A DNA stretch of 45,027 nucleotides from Nitrospiraceae bacterium. Lineage in GTDB: Bacteria; Nitrospirota; Thermodesulfovibrionia; Thermodesulfovibrionales; Dissulfurispiraceae. The notes beneath the pieces are model-generated. The model was not told where the DNA came from, searched no databases, and saw only the letters and a list, made by a program, of their open reading frames with translations. Both the position numbers and the translations under genes were made by a program. The stretch is from positions 1-45,027 of the forward strand of contig JAJFVG010000038.1 in assembly GCA_021371915.1 (NCBI GenBank), given 5' to 3'. This document shows, in pieces, positions 1 to 9,104 of this stretch; position 1 is the stretch's first letter; every line of letters starts with the position of its first letter.

Positions 1-1896
1 CTGCTTCAGGTAGTCTTCATTGAGATTGTATTCAACGCTCTCTTCGGCAACAGCGTCAACCACTGTTGCGTAGTCTGATTCATAAATCGAGCTTAGTATG
101 TCCTTGATCTCGCTCTTTACGCTCTCCGGCGTTATCTTCATCTTTTTGTTGTATGCTGCCTGTATCTTTCTTCTGCGCTCTGTCTCATCAATCGCACGCT
201 GCATCGAGCCTGTAATCCTGTCAGCATAAAGGATCACAAGGCCGTTCACATTTCTTGCTGCCCTGCCTGCTGTCTGTATGAGTGAGCGCTCTGAGCGGAG
301 AAAGCCCTCTTTGTCAGCATCGAGTATTGCAACAAGAGAGACTTCCGGCAGGTCAAGGCCTTCTCTCAACAGGTTTACGCCTATAAGCACATCGAATTTG
401 CCGAGCCGCAGATCGCGCAGTATCTCTATGCGCTCAAGAGTGTCTATGTCAGAGTGCAGGTATCTCGTCTTGACCCCGAGCTCTGTGTAGTATGCTGAAA
501 GGTCTTCTGCCATCTTCTTTGTGAGTGTTGTGACAAGCACCCTTTCTCTAGCAGCAGCTCTTGTGTTTATTTCTCCAAGCAGGTCCTGCACCTGGCTGGC
601 AATTGGCCGCACTACCATTGAAGGGTCCATAAGTCCGGTGGGTCTTATTATCTGTTCAACAAAACTGCCGCCTGACTGCTTGAGTTCATACGCGCCTGGC
701 GTGGCTGATACATAAATGGCCTGGTTGATGCGGGACTCGAACTCCACAAATTTGAGCGGCCTGTTGTCGAGTGCAGAAGGCAGTCTGAATCCATAATCTA
801 TAAGCGTCTGCTTGCGCGATCTGTCGCCCTCGTACATCGCGCCTATCTGCGGCACTGTTGCGTGAGATTCATCAATAATCAGCAGGTAGTCGCCTTTTGA
901 CGGGCCGCTTATCAAATAGTCTATGAGCGTATATGGAGGCTCGCCTTCTTTTCTGCCGCTCAGGTGGCGGGAATAGTTCTCTATGCCATGGCAGTACCCG
1001 AACTCGCGCAACATCTCCATGTCAAATCTTGTCCGCTGTTCTATGCGCTCTGCGCTTTGTACGTTTCCAGCGCGTGCAAAATATTCAGAGCGCTGGAGCA
1101 TCTCCTGCTCTATGTTTTTCATTGCCCGTTCGAGTTTTGGTTTCGGGGTTATCCAGTGGCTGTTTGGGTAGATGACAGCCTTGTTCAGCCGCGCTGTTTT
1201 TACTCCTGTAAGCGGGTCGAATTCATTGATAGCGTCAATGTCATCACCAAAAAACTCTATCCTCAATGCGCGGTCGCGGGCAAACGCAGGAAAGACTTCA
1301 ACGCTGTCGCCCCGCACCCTGAAGCCTCCGCGCTTGAAGTCAGCATCAGTGCGCACATAGAGCATCTCAACCAGACTCATAAGCAGCTCATCCCTTTTTA
1401 TCCGCATGCCCTCTTCTATAAACATATGCATGCTGAGATAATCTTCAGGCGCGCCTATGCCGTAGATGCATGATACAGAGGCAACAACAATAACATCCCT
1501 GCGTTCCAGTATGGACATGGTGGCTGAGTGGCGCAGTCTGTCGATATCATCATTTATCATCGAGTCTTTTTCAATATAGGTGTCTGTTGTGGGTATGTAT
1601 GCTTCAGGCTGGTAGTAGTCATAGTAGCTGACGAAAAACTCCACTGCATTGTCCGGGAAGAGCTCTTTGAATTCTCCGTAGAGCTGCGCTGCAAGAGCCT
1701 TATTGTGCGCGATGATGAGCGCGGGCTTGTTCACCTTCTCTATTACATTGGCGATTGTGAAGGTCTTGCCTGAGCCTGTTACGCCCAGCAGGACCTGATG
1801 CTTCTGGCCCTGCTGGATCGCATTGACGAGTTCGCTTATCGCCCCGGGCTGGTCGCCCTTTGGCTCAAACTGTGTAGAAAGCCTGAAATGATCCAC
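1..1896 (-). CDS. uvrB: UvrABC excision nuclease subunit B (partial, C-terminus beyond window)
   Basis: UvrB is the damage-verifying helicase-like subunit of nucleotide excision repair. It is loaded by UvrA and recruits UvrC. The reading frame stays open from 1896 to the window edge, giving 632 residues. It begins with [16 protein letters not shown] and has the Walker A motif GVTGSGKT. The beta-hairpin region [12 protein letters not shown], used to probe the damaged strand, is followed by the conserved [16 protein letters not shown] segment. Family members have about 660-675 residues, so only about 30-45 C-terminal residues (the UVR motif that contacts UvrC) lie outside. The start is GTG at 1894-1896. 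It has no Shine-Dalgarno, and a TATACT box sits 5 nt upstream. The upstream TPR gene ends 23 nt away, so readthrough is also possible. uvrC lies about 20 kb further on in this window. Confidence 0.96.
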   Translation of the reverse strand, partial: MDHFRLSTQFEPKGDQPGAISELVNAIQQGQKHQVLLGVTGSGKTFTIANVIEKVNKPALIIAHNKALAAQLYGEFKELFPDNAVEFFVSYYDYYQPEAYIPTTDTYIEKDSMINDDIDRLRHSATMSILERRDVIVVASVSCIYGIGAPEDYLSMHMFIEEGMRIKRDELLMSLVEMLYVRTDADFKRGGFRVRGDSVEVFPAFARDRALRIEFFGDDIDAINEFDPLTGVKTARLNKAVIYPNSHWITPKPKLERAMKNIEQEMLQRSEYFARAGNVQSAERIEQRTRFDMEMLREFGYCHGIENYSRHLSGRKEGEPPYTLIDYLISGPSKGDYLLIIDESHATVPQIGAMYEGDRSRKQTLIDYGFRLPSALDNRPLKFVEFESRINQAIYVSATPGAYELKQSGGSFVEQIIRPTGLMDPSMVVRPIASQVQDLLGEINTRAAARERVLVTTLTKKMAEDLSAYYTELGVKTRYLHSDIDTLERIEILRDLRLGKFDVLIGVNLLREGLDLPEVSLVAILDADKEGFLRSERSLIQTAGRAARNVNGLVILYADRITGSMQRAIDETERRRKIQAAYNKKMKITPESVKSEIKDILSSIYESDYATVVDAVAEESVEYNLNEDYLKQ

Positions 1897-1907
1897 TCAT
1901 TAGTATA
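1897..1907 (-). promoter_or_regulatory. possible leaderless -10 box of uvrB
   Basis: TATACT (1902-1907) lies 5 nt before the GTG start of uvrB, matching the -10-to-start geometry seen at other genes in the window. There is no convincing -35 box, and the upstream gene is co-directional, so this is a weak call. Confidence 0.35.
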
Positions 1908-1919
1908 ATCGATACAAGC

Positions 1920-3884
1920 CTATCGTTTGCCTGTTGCCTTTTCCTGCATCAGCTCCCATTTTATGATCTCATCCCTGGCAGCACGCGCGTTTGGCGCATC
2001 AGGCGCTGCCTGAAGATATATCTTCATGTTGCTGATGGCATCATCATACTTTTTTATTTCACCGCAGATCAGCGCAAGGTTGAAATAAAGTTTTGCAGAG
2101 TATGGCGCAAGACTTATGGCTTTTCTGTATTCATTGACAGCATCAGGCATATTTTTGTCCTTCACAAGCAGCTCGCCCCTAAGCACATGCCTGCGGGCCT
2201 GTTCGGTTATTTCAGGAGGAGAAGGCATTCTTCGCACAACGCTGAACATCCTGCTGCGAAGCGCTTCTTCCTGGCTGGCGTCTTCTGCGAGCACCAGAGC
2301 CCTTGAAAGCTCATTCACAGCATCAATGTATCTTGTACGCGACTCATACTCTGATGCCTGGGAAAGATGACTGTTCTTTATGTTCTCAACGAGCCTGATG
2401 AATGCCTTGCGTGCATTGGAAGTGGGCACACTGACTGATGACAGTTTTGAGGGCGGAATTTTTATATACTTTTCAACAGCTGCCTTGAGGTCTCCTTTTT
2501 TTGCTGTTGCTGTTGCTGAAAAGAGCTTTGCAACAGGCGCATCATATGTGAGCCTTGCCAGCATCTCCACTGACTCATCATACATACCCTTGTCCAGATA
2601 TGCTATGCCCAACGAGTAGATTGCCCAACTGCTTGCAGGATTAAGGAGCGATGCTGTTTTAGCATCCTGATATGCCTGTTCCAGACTACCCTTCTCTCTC
2701 AGGATAACGCTTCTTATGCCGTAAGCATCTGCTGCCCTGTTATCAGATATTTTTTCACGGATGATGTTTTTGATTATGGACTCAGCCCCATCGCCCCTGT
2801 AGACTTCCAGCGCAAGCGCTGTTCCAGGCTCTCCCCGCATCTTCTGCACCACTTCAGCTACTGTTTTGTTTTTCATGGATATGCTGTCTATTGAAACAAT
2901 TTTGTCTCCACTCTTTATTCCAGCCTTATCAGCAGGCAAGTTCTTGTGTGCTGACTTGATAACCACAAACTCCTTGCCAGCTTCAACTTCAGCGCCTATG
3001 CCGCTGAATGTGGTGAATGATATGGATTTATCAACAGCAACAAGGGCCTCGTCAAAACGACCCATATTTAAATAGGCAATACTAAGGTTGTTGTAGCTGC
3101 CATAATCATCAGGAGATATCTCTATGGCTTTTTTTATTGCTGCAACAGCTCCTTCATAGTTTCTTCGTTCCACGTTGAAGTAGCCTATATTTTTGTTTGC
3201 CAGCAGGCTTTTGGGATTTATCGAGAGCGCTTTGTCAAAATATTTGAATGCTTCATCATACTGTTCCTTTTGTCCATACGAGTATCCGAGATTGTTATAA
3301 GCGGTCTCATCATCCTGTTTAAGTTCAATAGCCCTTTTTGTGGCTGTAATAGCCTCATCATATTTCTGCTGGTTGTTCAGATAATAGCCGAGCGAAGAGA
3401 AGCCTGCGCTGTCATTCGGGTCAAGAGCTATATATCTGTTCATGGAGCTGACTGCTGCCTCTGTCTGCCCCATGCTGTCAGATGCCCTGGCATGAAGCAT
3501 GAGCAGCTGCTTGACAGTGCTGTTGTCAGTTGAATTGAGGTCGAGCGCTTTCTTTGCTGTTGCCAGCGCGTCTGAAGCCCGGTTGTTATAAAAATATGCG
3601 TGTGCAAGCCAGTTGTAGTAATTAGCGTTAGGCGATAATTTTACTGCCTTCTCAAAATATGGAATGGCCTCTTTATAGCTGCCCTTTTCGTGATATGCCC
3701 TGCCTGTCATGAATTGATAATATGCATTGCCTGGCTCCATATTCGCAGCTGCCTGAAAATTGCTTATGGCAGCGTCGTAATTTTTTTGATTCAGATAGGC
3801 ATTGCCGAACATAGCCATGTCCGAAGCACAGGCAGAAAGAATAAAAACTGATGCAATAGAGATCACAAAACGGATAATATTCAT
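1920..3884 (-). CDS. TPR-repeat lipoprotein with embedded PDZ domain
   Basis: This 654-residue protein starts with a lipoprotein signal peptide whose lipobox is LSAC (lipidated Cys near residue 19), so it is predicted to be membrane-anchored and to face the periplasm. Residues about 25-290 form a run of about seven TPR units, with repeated patterns such as AYNNLGYSYGQKEQYDEAF. A PDZ domain follows at about 293-378 (GIGAEVE start, AGIKSGDKIVSID core), then more TPR units at about 390-460 and 570-640. The PDZ is of the type found in C-terminal processing proteases and resembles the PDZ of the CtpA in this window. TPR lipoproteins such as NlpI act as protease or hydrolase adaptors, so a scaffold role is a reasonable inference. 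A GGGGGG Shine-Dalgarno precedes the ATG. It is the last gene of the trio with 3902-6462. Confidence 0.85.
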   Translation of the reverse strand: MNIIRFVISIASVFILSACASDMAMFGNAYLNQKNYDAAISNFQAAANMEPGNAYYQFMTGRAYHEKGSYKEAIPYFEKAVKLSPNANYYNWLAHAYFYNNRASDALATAKKALDLNSTDNSTVKQLLMLHARASDSMGQTEAAVSSMNRYIALDPNDSAGFSSLGYYLNNQQKYDEAITATKRAIELKQDDETAYNNLGYSYGQKEQYDEAFKYFDKALSINPKSLLANKNIGYFNVERRNYEGAVAAIKKAIEISPDDYGSYNNLSIAYLNMGRFDEALVAVDKSISFTTFSGIGAEVEAGKEFVVIKSAHKNLPADKAGIKSGDKIVSIDSISMKNKTVAEVVQKMRGEPGTALALEVYRGDGAESIIKNIIREKISDNRAADAYGIRSVILREKGSLEQAYQDAKTASLLNPASSWAIYSLGIAYLDKGMYDESVEMLARLTYDAPVAKLFSATATAKKGDLKAAVEKYIKIPPSKLSSVSVPTSNARKAFIRLVENIKNSHLSQASEYESRTRYIDAVNELSRALVLAEDASQEEALRSRMFSVVRRMPSPPEITEQARRHVLRGELLVKDKNMPDAVNEYRKAISLAPYSAKLYFNLALICGEIKKYDDAISNMKIYLQAAPDAPNARAARDEIIKWELMQEKATGKR

Positions 3885-3901
3885 TACGGATTCCCCCCAG
3901 G

Positions 3902-5152
3902 TTATTTATCTTTGCTTATTGCCAGATCCTGCTGCTGTTGTTTGAGACTGTCATACTTCTGCTGCGCTGTTGTCTTAAGCTCTTCCTCGCTTTTAACAGT
4001 CTGCGCGAGCTCTTTTTCCGCTTCCTGCTGGAGCCTTAGCGCCTCTGCCAGAAGCGCATCATACTCAGCCTTTTTCTCCGGCTTGTCAGCAGGCGGCTGC
4101 TGGGCCTTTATCTCGTTAACCTTCTGCTCTGTCTGCTGAACTTTTTCCTGAGCCTTGACCTTCTGCTCGGAAACCTCCTGCATCTTAACCTCTATCTGCT
4201 GGATCTCCTTTATATCAGAGTTGACCTGCTCCATCATCTTTTCGAGCTTCTTCATCTCTTCAGCTGCAACCGGCACAGGATCAGGCACATCAGGCACCTG
4301 CGGCATACTGTCAAGCTGGCAGCTCACTCCAACAGGCTGTCCTGCGCTCACCCTTGATGCCTGTTCATTAAGGTATCTGGCGTTTTCAGACTTGCCCTTC
4401 TTCATCGCAACCAAAGCGCTGCTCGAAAATTGTGCTGCGCACGCAAGCCTCTGCCATTCAGGCATGGATGATGTGTCATACTTTGCATCTCCGATCTGGT
4501 CAAGAGCCAGCTTCTTGTCAGCAGCATTGTCCCATTTGAACGGCTGAAGCCCGCTGCTGCCAATATCTTCCCTGCTCAGACCTCCTTCGCTTATGCTGCC
4601 CATCCGCTGCGCAAGCAGTTCAGCCTGCCGGTCTTTCTCAGCCTGCTCATTCGCAGCCTCCTGCTGCATTGTCTGCCATCTGTCAAGGCCTGCCTGATGC
4701 TTTTTGCGCTGTTCTTCCTTCAGGCGTGCTGCCTCTGCCTCCTGCTGCTGCTTGAGCATCTGCTGATATGCTGCTGATGCACTGTCATTATTATTTTTCG
4801 GCGGGTCGAAAAGCCCCTGAAAAAGCCCGCTCAACATGGAGCTCATTATCTGCGCGGCAACCGCATGTTTGCCGTAATAACCGGTAGTGCCGCCATAACT
4901 GCCTGATGCTGAATCAGAGCCAACGCATTTTGACCAGCGCATCATATTGGAATAGTCTCCACTTGCCCTGGCTGCCTGCTGCCGCATCTGTTCGCATTGC
5001 GATTGGGTGGCAAAATTGCCTCTGCGTTTTGGGCCGCCGACGAAGTTTATCAGGAAATCGGAGTATTCTATCTGCCATGCAGCAGAGACCTCGGAAACAG
5101 CAAACACCAGTAAAACAAAACATGCGGGGAGTATGGTTTTTATTCCGTTCAT
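3902..5152 (-). CDS. secreted Gln-rich coiled-coil protein, unknown function
   Basis: I do not recognise a family for this 416-residue protein. It starts with a signal peptide (MNGIKTILPACFVLLVFAVS, cleavage near EVSA-AW). The frame is open 51 codons further upstream, but the ATG at 5150-5152 forms a 4-nt ATGA overlap with the preceding stop, which is the coupled start I chose. A 95-residue N-terminal region contains three Cys and Gly/Tyr-rich sequence. Next comes a charged, Gln-rich helix, a middle segment with two Cys (RLACAAQF, VSCQLD), a Pro-rich linker (VPDVPDPVPV), and a long C-terminal coiled coil rich in Gln, Glu and Lys. It sits between another coiled-coil exported protein and the TPR-PDZ lipoprotein, all in one operon, so an envelope-associated assembly is likely. 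The function is unknown. Confidence 0.75.
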   Translation of the reverse strand: MNGIKTILPACFVLLVFAVSEVSAAWQIEYSDFLINFVGGPKRRGNFATQSQCEQMRQQAARASGDYSNMMRWSKCVGSDSASGSYGGTTGYYGKHAVAAQIMSSMLSGLFQGLFDPPKNNNDSASAAYQQMLKQQQEAEAARLKEEQRKKHQAGLDRWQTMQQEAANEQAEKDRQAELLAQRMGSISEGGLSREDIGSSGLQPFKWDNAADKKLALDQIGDAKYDTSSMPEWQRLACAAQFSSSALVAMKKGKSENARYLNEQASRVSAGQPVGVSCQLDSMPQVPDVPDPVPVAAEEMKKLEKMMEQVNSDIKEIQQIEVKMQEVSEQKVKAQEKVQQTEQKVNEIKAQQPPADKPEKKAEYDALLAEALRLQQEAEKELAQTVKSEEELKTTAQQKYDSLKQQQQDLAISKDK

Positions 5153-6462
5153 AATCTTATACTGTATTTTTTTAAAATCCTCTGCCTGCATTCGTCCAGT
5201 TCCCCGACTGTTTTTTTCATCTGCTCGCCATGGACTTTTACTGCCTTGAGCTGTTCTTCGCTGAGATTGTACTGCTGGAGTATCCGGTTTCTGCTCGTCA
5301 TCCATTCAGCAGCGCTGTAACCGTAATCAGCAAGGAATGATGCAAACTCAACAGGCACTGCTGCACCCCCGGCTCCGCGCACAATGCCTCTTATGTTATC
5401 GCTGAATTTGGCAGCTTGCTTTAGCACCTCTTCTGCGCTCGCAGCAGCAAACATCTGGCTGAGATTAACGCCAGGATGCTCAAGCTCAAACACCTTCTGA
5501 ACCCGCGGGTCTTCAAGAAGCGCTTTTACAGAGGCATCCTGCTGTGCTATATCCTGCGCCACCATGCCGGTCTCATTTTTAAACGCCTGGTACAGTTCTT
5601 TTGCAGCCATTGTTTTATTGATGATATTGGATACGTCAGCCTGTCTAGCCACACCAGCTTTGATACCCTGTGATTGGAGAGCATACCTCATGGATTTATT
5701 GAAGTCAGCATATTTTGCTGCCTTCTCATAGCCCTCAATCGTTCTTTCGAGTTTTGGAAGAACGCTATCAACAGCCACTCCCTGCGCTGCGAGCTGCTTC
5801 TGATATTTTGTTATCCAGCCCTTGAATGCTGCTGCTGACCTCTGCTTTGCCTCAAGCTGCATGCCGAAGCCCTTTGTGAGCGCTTCCACTCCACGCCACA
5901 TGGCATCAGATGCTGCCTTTTCATTCATCTTTTCCCACTGCTCTATCTCTTTTATACCCATCTCGCTCGTCTTCTGCATCTGCCTGGCCATCTCTGTCTC
6001 TCTGGCGAGCCTGCTGTCTATTGCGTTGCACTGCCTTATATCCTCTGAAGCAGCGCCTGATTGCAACTGGGAAAGAAGCGATCTGAGCTTTCTTATGTCA
6101 GCCTCTGCATTCTGTCTGTTGGTCTGAGCTTTTTCTTTTGTCTGGCGTGCTGCGTTCATTGCCTGCGATGCAGCAGCCTCTGCCCTGGCATTGTTTGCAG
6201 CCTGGGCTCTCTGGAGCATGTCCTGAGATCTCTGGATATTGGTGTCAGCCCTGCTGATCTGCACTGATGAGTCCTGCTGCACTTTTTCGAGCCTTGCTAT
6301 AAGGCTGTTCAGCCACTTGATAGTCTCTGCAAAATCTGCTGATGCTGCATCAGTGCAATGGAAGCAAAAAATCATCGAAACAGCAAGAAGGAGTGACAGA
6401 AAAAATGTTGGCAAGGCAGTTAGGCATCTGACGATTGTATGAAATTCCCCGGATATTTTCAT
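5149..6462 (-). CDS. secreted coiled-coil protein, unknown function
   Basis: This 437-residue protein has an N-terminal export signal: basic residues, then a hydrophobic stretch at about 16-38, with likely cleavage after DAASA. Residues about 45-150 form a heptad-like Ala/Gln/Arg-rich coiled coil (ARLEKVQQDSSVQISRAD onward). The remainder is predicted mostly helical with no motif I recognise. It is the first gene of a three-gene minus-strand operon and overlaps the next start by 4 nt (ATGA). A TTTACA-18-TATTTT promoter lies upstream, with the -10 box only 11 nt from the ATG, so the 5' leader would be just a few bases. The protein could be a periplasmic structural component, but no activity can be assigned. 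Confidence 0.72.
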   Translation of the reverse strand: MKISGEFHTIVRCLTALPTFFLSLLLAVSMIFCFHCTDAASADFAETIKWLNSLIARLEKVQQDSSVQISRADTNIQRSQDMLQRAQAANNARAEAAASQAMNAARQTKEKAQTNRQNAEADIRKLRSLLSQLQSGAASEDIRQCNAIDSRLARETEMARQMQKTSEMGIKEIEQWEKMNEKAASDAMWRGVEALTKGFGMQLEAKQRSAAAFKGWITKYQKQLAAQGVAVDSVLPKLERTIEGYEKAAKYADFNKSMRYALQSQGIKAGVARQADVSNIINKTMAAKELYQAFKNETGMVAQDIAQQDASVKALLEDPRVQKVFELEHPGVNLSQMFAAASAEEVLKQAAKFSDNIRGIVRGAGGAAVPVEFASFLADYGYSAAEWMTSRNRILQQYNLSEEQLKAVKVHGEQMKKTVGELDECRQRILKKYSIRL

Positions 6463-6473
6463 TTCTTTTACCT

Positions 6474-6503
6474 AAAATAACAGATGCCCTGCCATGATGT
6501 AAA
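6474..6503 (-). promoter_or_regulatory. sigma70-type promoter of the coiled-coil/TPR-PDZ operon
   Basis: TTTACA (6498-6503) and TATTTT (6474-6479) are separated by 18 nt, and a TG element sits just upstream of the -10 box. The -10 box is 11 nt from the ATG, leaving a leader of about 4-5 nt. Confidence 0.5.
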
Positions 6504-6531
6504 TCCTGCTGCTCATATTTTGGAGTCATTA

Positions 6532-6540
6532 TGTTAAAAT
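6532..6540 (+). promoter_or_regulatory. possible extended -10 promoter of purF
   Basis: TG-T-TAAAAT (6532-6540) lies 32 nt before the purF ATG. No good -35 box is visible. It is divergent from the promoter at 6474-6503. Confidence 0.35.
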
Positions 6541-6572
6541 AAAGCACAAACCTTCAGAGAGTTAAAGGCCTG

Positions 6573-8009
6573 ATGAAAAAATATACTGATTTTGCTGTGA
6601 CCAAGCCGCTCTTTCATGATATCCATGAAGAGTGCGGTGTTTTTGGAGTATTCGGACATCCTGAGGCATCAAACCTCGCGTATCTTGGACTCTACGCGCT
6701 CCAGCATCGCGGCCAGGAGGGCGCCGGCATATGCTCCTCAGACGGCAAGCAGCTCTACATAGAAAAATCCATGGGCCTTGTTGCTGATATATTCAGCGAA
6801 AAAAGGCTCAAGCGACTGCCCGGACATATAGCCATCGGGCATAACAGATACTCCACAGCAGGAAGCAGCAGCCTCAAAAATGTACAGCCACTCACAGCAA
6901 ACTACTCTCTCGGATCAATAGCAGTAGCCCATAACGGAAACCTTATTAACGCAGACTATCTAAAAGCCAAACTCGAAGCTGATGGTTCCATCTTCCAGTC
7001 CAATGCTGACAGCGAGGTGATACTGCACCTGATCGCAAAAGCAGACGGCAATACTCCTGCTGAACGTATAGCGTATGCAATAAGCAAGGCGCGCGGGGCA
7101 TACAGCCTGCTGGTTATGACAGAAAAAGAACTTATAGCTGTGCGCGACCCATATGGCGTAAGGCCGCTCTGCATAGGCAAGGTTGATAACGCATATGTTG
7201 TAGCATCAGAAACATGCGCCCTCGATCTTATTGATGCAGAATACATACGCGACATAGAACCCGGCGAGATGGTGATAATAAACCATAACGGCCTGCAATC
7301 AGCCAGGATAATGAACTCTGAACGCAAGGCGTTTTGCGTGTTTGAATTCATATACTTTGCCAGGCCGGACAGCTACATTTACAACCATCTTTGCGTAAAC
7401 ACCATTAGAAAGAATTTCGGAAAGCAGCTCGGCAAAGAGTCTTTTATCGATGCTGATATTGTAATACCCGTGCCTGACTCCGGCGTGCCCGCAACAATAG
7501 GCTTTGCCGAGCAGACCAGCCTGCCTTTTGATTTCGGCCTGATCAGAAACCATTATGTTGGCAGGACTTTTATAGAACCAAAGCAGTCCATCAGACATTT
7601 CGGCGTGAAGATAAAGCTCAACCCTGTGAGAGACATACTTGCAGGCAAGAGGGTTGTTGTTGTTGACGACTCCATTGTGCGCGGCACAACAAGCAAAAAG
7701 ATCGTAAAGATGGTCCGCGAGGTTGGCGGGGCAAAAGAGGTGCATATGCGCATATGCTCTCCCCCAACCGTTGGTCCATGCTTCTATGGCATTGACACTC
7801 CTACCAGGCAGGAACTTATTGCGTCGAGCCATCATAGCGATGAAATAAAAAAATACATTACAGCCGACAGCCTCTCATATCTGAGCATAGACGGCTTAAA
7901 AAATGTTTTGCCCAATCCGCAGGACTTTTGTTTCGCCTGTTTTGACAATATGTACCCGATCAACTTCTCTGAAGACAAGACTTCGCAGATGGAGTTGCTG
8001 CTCAGATAA
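6573..8009 (+). CDS. purF: amidophosphoribosyltransferase
   Basis: PurF makes 5-phosphoribosylamine from PRPP and glutamine, the first committed step of de novo purine synthesis. The 478-residue protein has a class II glutamine amidotransferase domain. Its nucleophile is Cys21 in EECGVFG, preceded by a 20-residue segment that fits a cleaved propeptide. [12 protein letters not shown] follows. The C-terminal phosphoribosyltransferase domain carries the PRPP loop [13 protein letters not shown]. Cysteines in [15 protein letters not shown] and CFACFDN match the set that holds a 4Fe-4S cluster in the Bacillus-type enzyme. A short AAAGG Shine-Dalgarno precedes the ATG. It is followed by a terminator-like hairpin and is probably monocistronic. 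Confidence 0.97.
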   Translation: MKKYTDFAVTKPLFHDIHEECGVFGVFGHPEASNLAYLGLYALQHRGQEGAGICSSDGKQLYIEKSMGLVADIFSEKRLKRLPGHIAIGHNRYSTAGSSSLKNVQPLTANYSLGSIAVAHNGNLINADYLKAKLEADGSIFQSNADSEVILHLIAKADGNTPAERIAYAISKARGAYSLLVMTEKELIAVRDPYGVRPLCIGKVDNAYVVASETCALDLIDAEYIRDIEPGEMVIINHNGLQSARIMNSERKAFCVFEFIYFARPDSYIYNHLCVNTIRKNFGKQLGKESFIDADIVIPVPDSGVPATIGFAEQTSLPFDFGLIRNHYVGRTFIEPKQSIRHFGVKIKLNPVRDILAGKRVVVVDDSIVRGTTSKKIVKMVREVGGAKEVHMRICSPPTVGPCFYGIDTPTRQELIASSHHSDEIKKYITADSLSYLSIDGLKNVLPNPQDFCFACFDNMYPINFSEDKTSQMELLLR

Positions 8010-8023
8010 TACTTGCTGATCAG

Positions 8024-8047
8024 CAGCCTGTCACAGGGGCTGTTTTT
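8024..8047 (+). terminator. rho-independent terminator of purF
   Basis: CAGCC and GGCTG arms flank a 9-nt segment and are followed directly by TTTTT. It lies 15 nt after the purF stop. The stem is short and imperfect inside. Its presence argues against extending the next gene upstream to 8013. Confidence 0.55.
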
Positions 8048-8074
8048 GTATATTAAGCTGTATTTTGATAATAT
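8046..8074 (+). promoter_or_regulatory. possible promoter of the 8115-9104 gene cluster
   Basis: TTGTAT (8046-8051), a 17-nt spacer, and TAATAT (8069-8074) with a TG just upstream. It matches 4 of 6 positions at each box, so it is a moderate call. Confidence 0.35.
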
Positions 8075-8114
8075 ATTTGAAAAAACAAGGCAGCGCGGAG
8101 TGTTTAGGGTGCAC

Positions 8115-8459
8115 ATGAACAGCAAATTCAAAAAGACCCTGCTTGCAGTGATCGGTGCTGCGCTTATCATAGCAGGATATGTGAATCTCTTTGTAGTAGA
8201 CCCCCCGGCAAATCTCTCGAACAAAAATATAACAGCAATCAAAAACAATAACGAAATTATAACCGGCATACTCGTTGCGTCAAATGATAATATGCTGCTC
8301 CTTTACTCCAAAGGGCAGTTGATAGAAGTTCAGAAAAGCGATCTCTTGAAAATCGAGGGCCTTGCAACAGAACAGTACATCAGAAACAGAGTGCTAAAAT
8401 GGGTTATTGTTACCATTGTCGGCGGAATAATGATATGGGCCTCAATATTCCTGATTTAG
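8115..8459 (+). CDS. small two-TM membrane protein, unknown function
   Basis: This is a 114-residue protein starting at the ATG at 8115. The frame is open upstream to 8013, but that would run through the purF terminator and adds no recognisable sequence, so the shorter form is preferred. It has one hydrophobic helix near the N-terminus (about residues 9-28, LLAVIGAALIIAGYVNLFVV) and another at the C-terminus (about 93-114, ending GGIMIWASIFLI). The intervening 60 residues are polar and probably face the periplasm. I recognise no family. Its stop sits inside the AGGAGG Shine-Dalgarno of cutA 10 nt on, so the two are very likely co-transcribed. Confidence 0.6.
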   Translation: MNSKFKKTLLAVIGAALIIAGYVNLFVVDPPANLSNKNITAIKNNNEIITGILVASNDNMLLLYSKGQLIEVQKSDLLKIEGLATEQYIRNRVLKWVIVTIVGGIMIWASIFLI

Positions 8460-8469
8460 GAGGTGCGGG

Positions 8470-8793
8470 GTGGAACCTGTTATTGTCTTTATAACTGCAA
8501 AAGATGAAACAGAGGCAGCATTAATTGCCCATAGCCTGGTTGAAGAGAGACTTGCTGCCTGTGTGAATATCATAAAATCAGTACGGTCAATATACAGATG
8601 GGAAGGGAAGGTCGAAGATGAAAATGAGACCCTTTTGATCGCAAAAACCAGAAGGGGCCTTTTCGACAAACTCCGCAAAAAGGTAAAGACCCTGCATAGC
8701 TATGCTGTTCCAGAGATAATAGCTGCACAAATAGCTGAAGGGTCTGCAGAGTATTTGAGCTGGCTTATGCAGGAGATAGAGCCGCCTGCCTGA
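8470..8793 (+). CDS. cutA: CutA1 divalent-cation tolerance protein
   Basis: CutA1 proteins are small trimeric ferredoxin-fold proteins, named for copper tolerance mutants in E. coli; their actual role is unsettled. The 107-residue sequence matches the family's full length: PVIVFITAKDETEAALIA at the N-terminus, LVEERLAACVNI with the conserved Cys, SIYRWEGKVEDENET, and HSYAVPEI with the conserved His. The start is GTG at 8470, placed by an AGGAGG Shine-Dalgarno that overlaps the end of the preceding gene. The next gene follows after 5 nt. Confidence 0.93.
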   Translation: MEPVIVFITAKDETEAALIAHSLVEERLAACVNIIKSVRSIYRWEGKVEDENETLLIAKTRRGLFDKLRKKVKTLHSYAVPEIIAAQIAEGSAEYLSWLMQEIEPPA

Positions 8794-8798
8794 TCAAA

Positions 8799-9104
8799 AT
8801 GAAGGAAGCGCCATATACCAGAATCATATGTGCTGAAAGCTGTGCATTTTACAAGCCAGGCAAAGAAGAAATGCATTGCGGAGGATATCTGTTTCTCAAA
8901 CAGCACCTGTCTGCCAAAGAGCTTTCAGCGCTACTTCCCGGCAGCAAGCAGAAATCATATGTAAGGGGGTCGGCAAAAGACAGATGGATAATGAAGAAGG
9001 TATGCAGCAGATGCGATTTCCTCGTGGACGGCTGCGACTTCAGGGACAACCTAGCCAGCCCTCCGTGTGGTGGATGCATTATCATCTACAGTCTCATACG
9101 CTGA
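8799..9104 (+). CDS. small protein with eight cysteines, possible metal-cluster protein
   Basis: This 101-residue protein has no family I can name. It has eight Cys at 11, 15, 27, 69, 72, 79, 90 and 93, including CxxxC near the N-terminus and two CxxC pairs (CSRC, CGGC) near the C-terminus. This spacing suggests iron-sulfur or zinc binding. There is no signal peptide or membrane segment, so it is probably cytoplasmic. The ATG lies 5 nt after the cutA stop without a strong Shine-Dalgarno, so translation may be coupled to cutA. Being downstream of cutA suggests, but does not prove, a role in metal handling. Confidence 0.65.
   Translation: MKEAPYTRIICAESCAFYKPGKEEMHCGGYLFLKQHLSAKELSALLPGSKQKSYVRGSAKDRWIMKKVCSRCDFLVDGCDFRDNLASPPCGGCIIIYSLIR

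Noticed and set aside
964-1473. 169-codon open frame on the plus strand
   Set aside because: It is antisense to uvrB, whose frame is supported by clear protein motifs; the translation has no family features.
5153-5305. 51-codon N-terminal extension of the 3902 coiled-coil protein
   Set aside because: It overlaps the upstream gene and places the signal peptide internally; the ATGA-coupled start at 5152 is better.
7299-7835. 178-codon open frame antisense to purF
   Set aside because: Shadow of the conserved purF coding strand; no motif, no ribosome-binding site.
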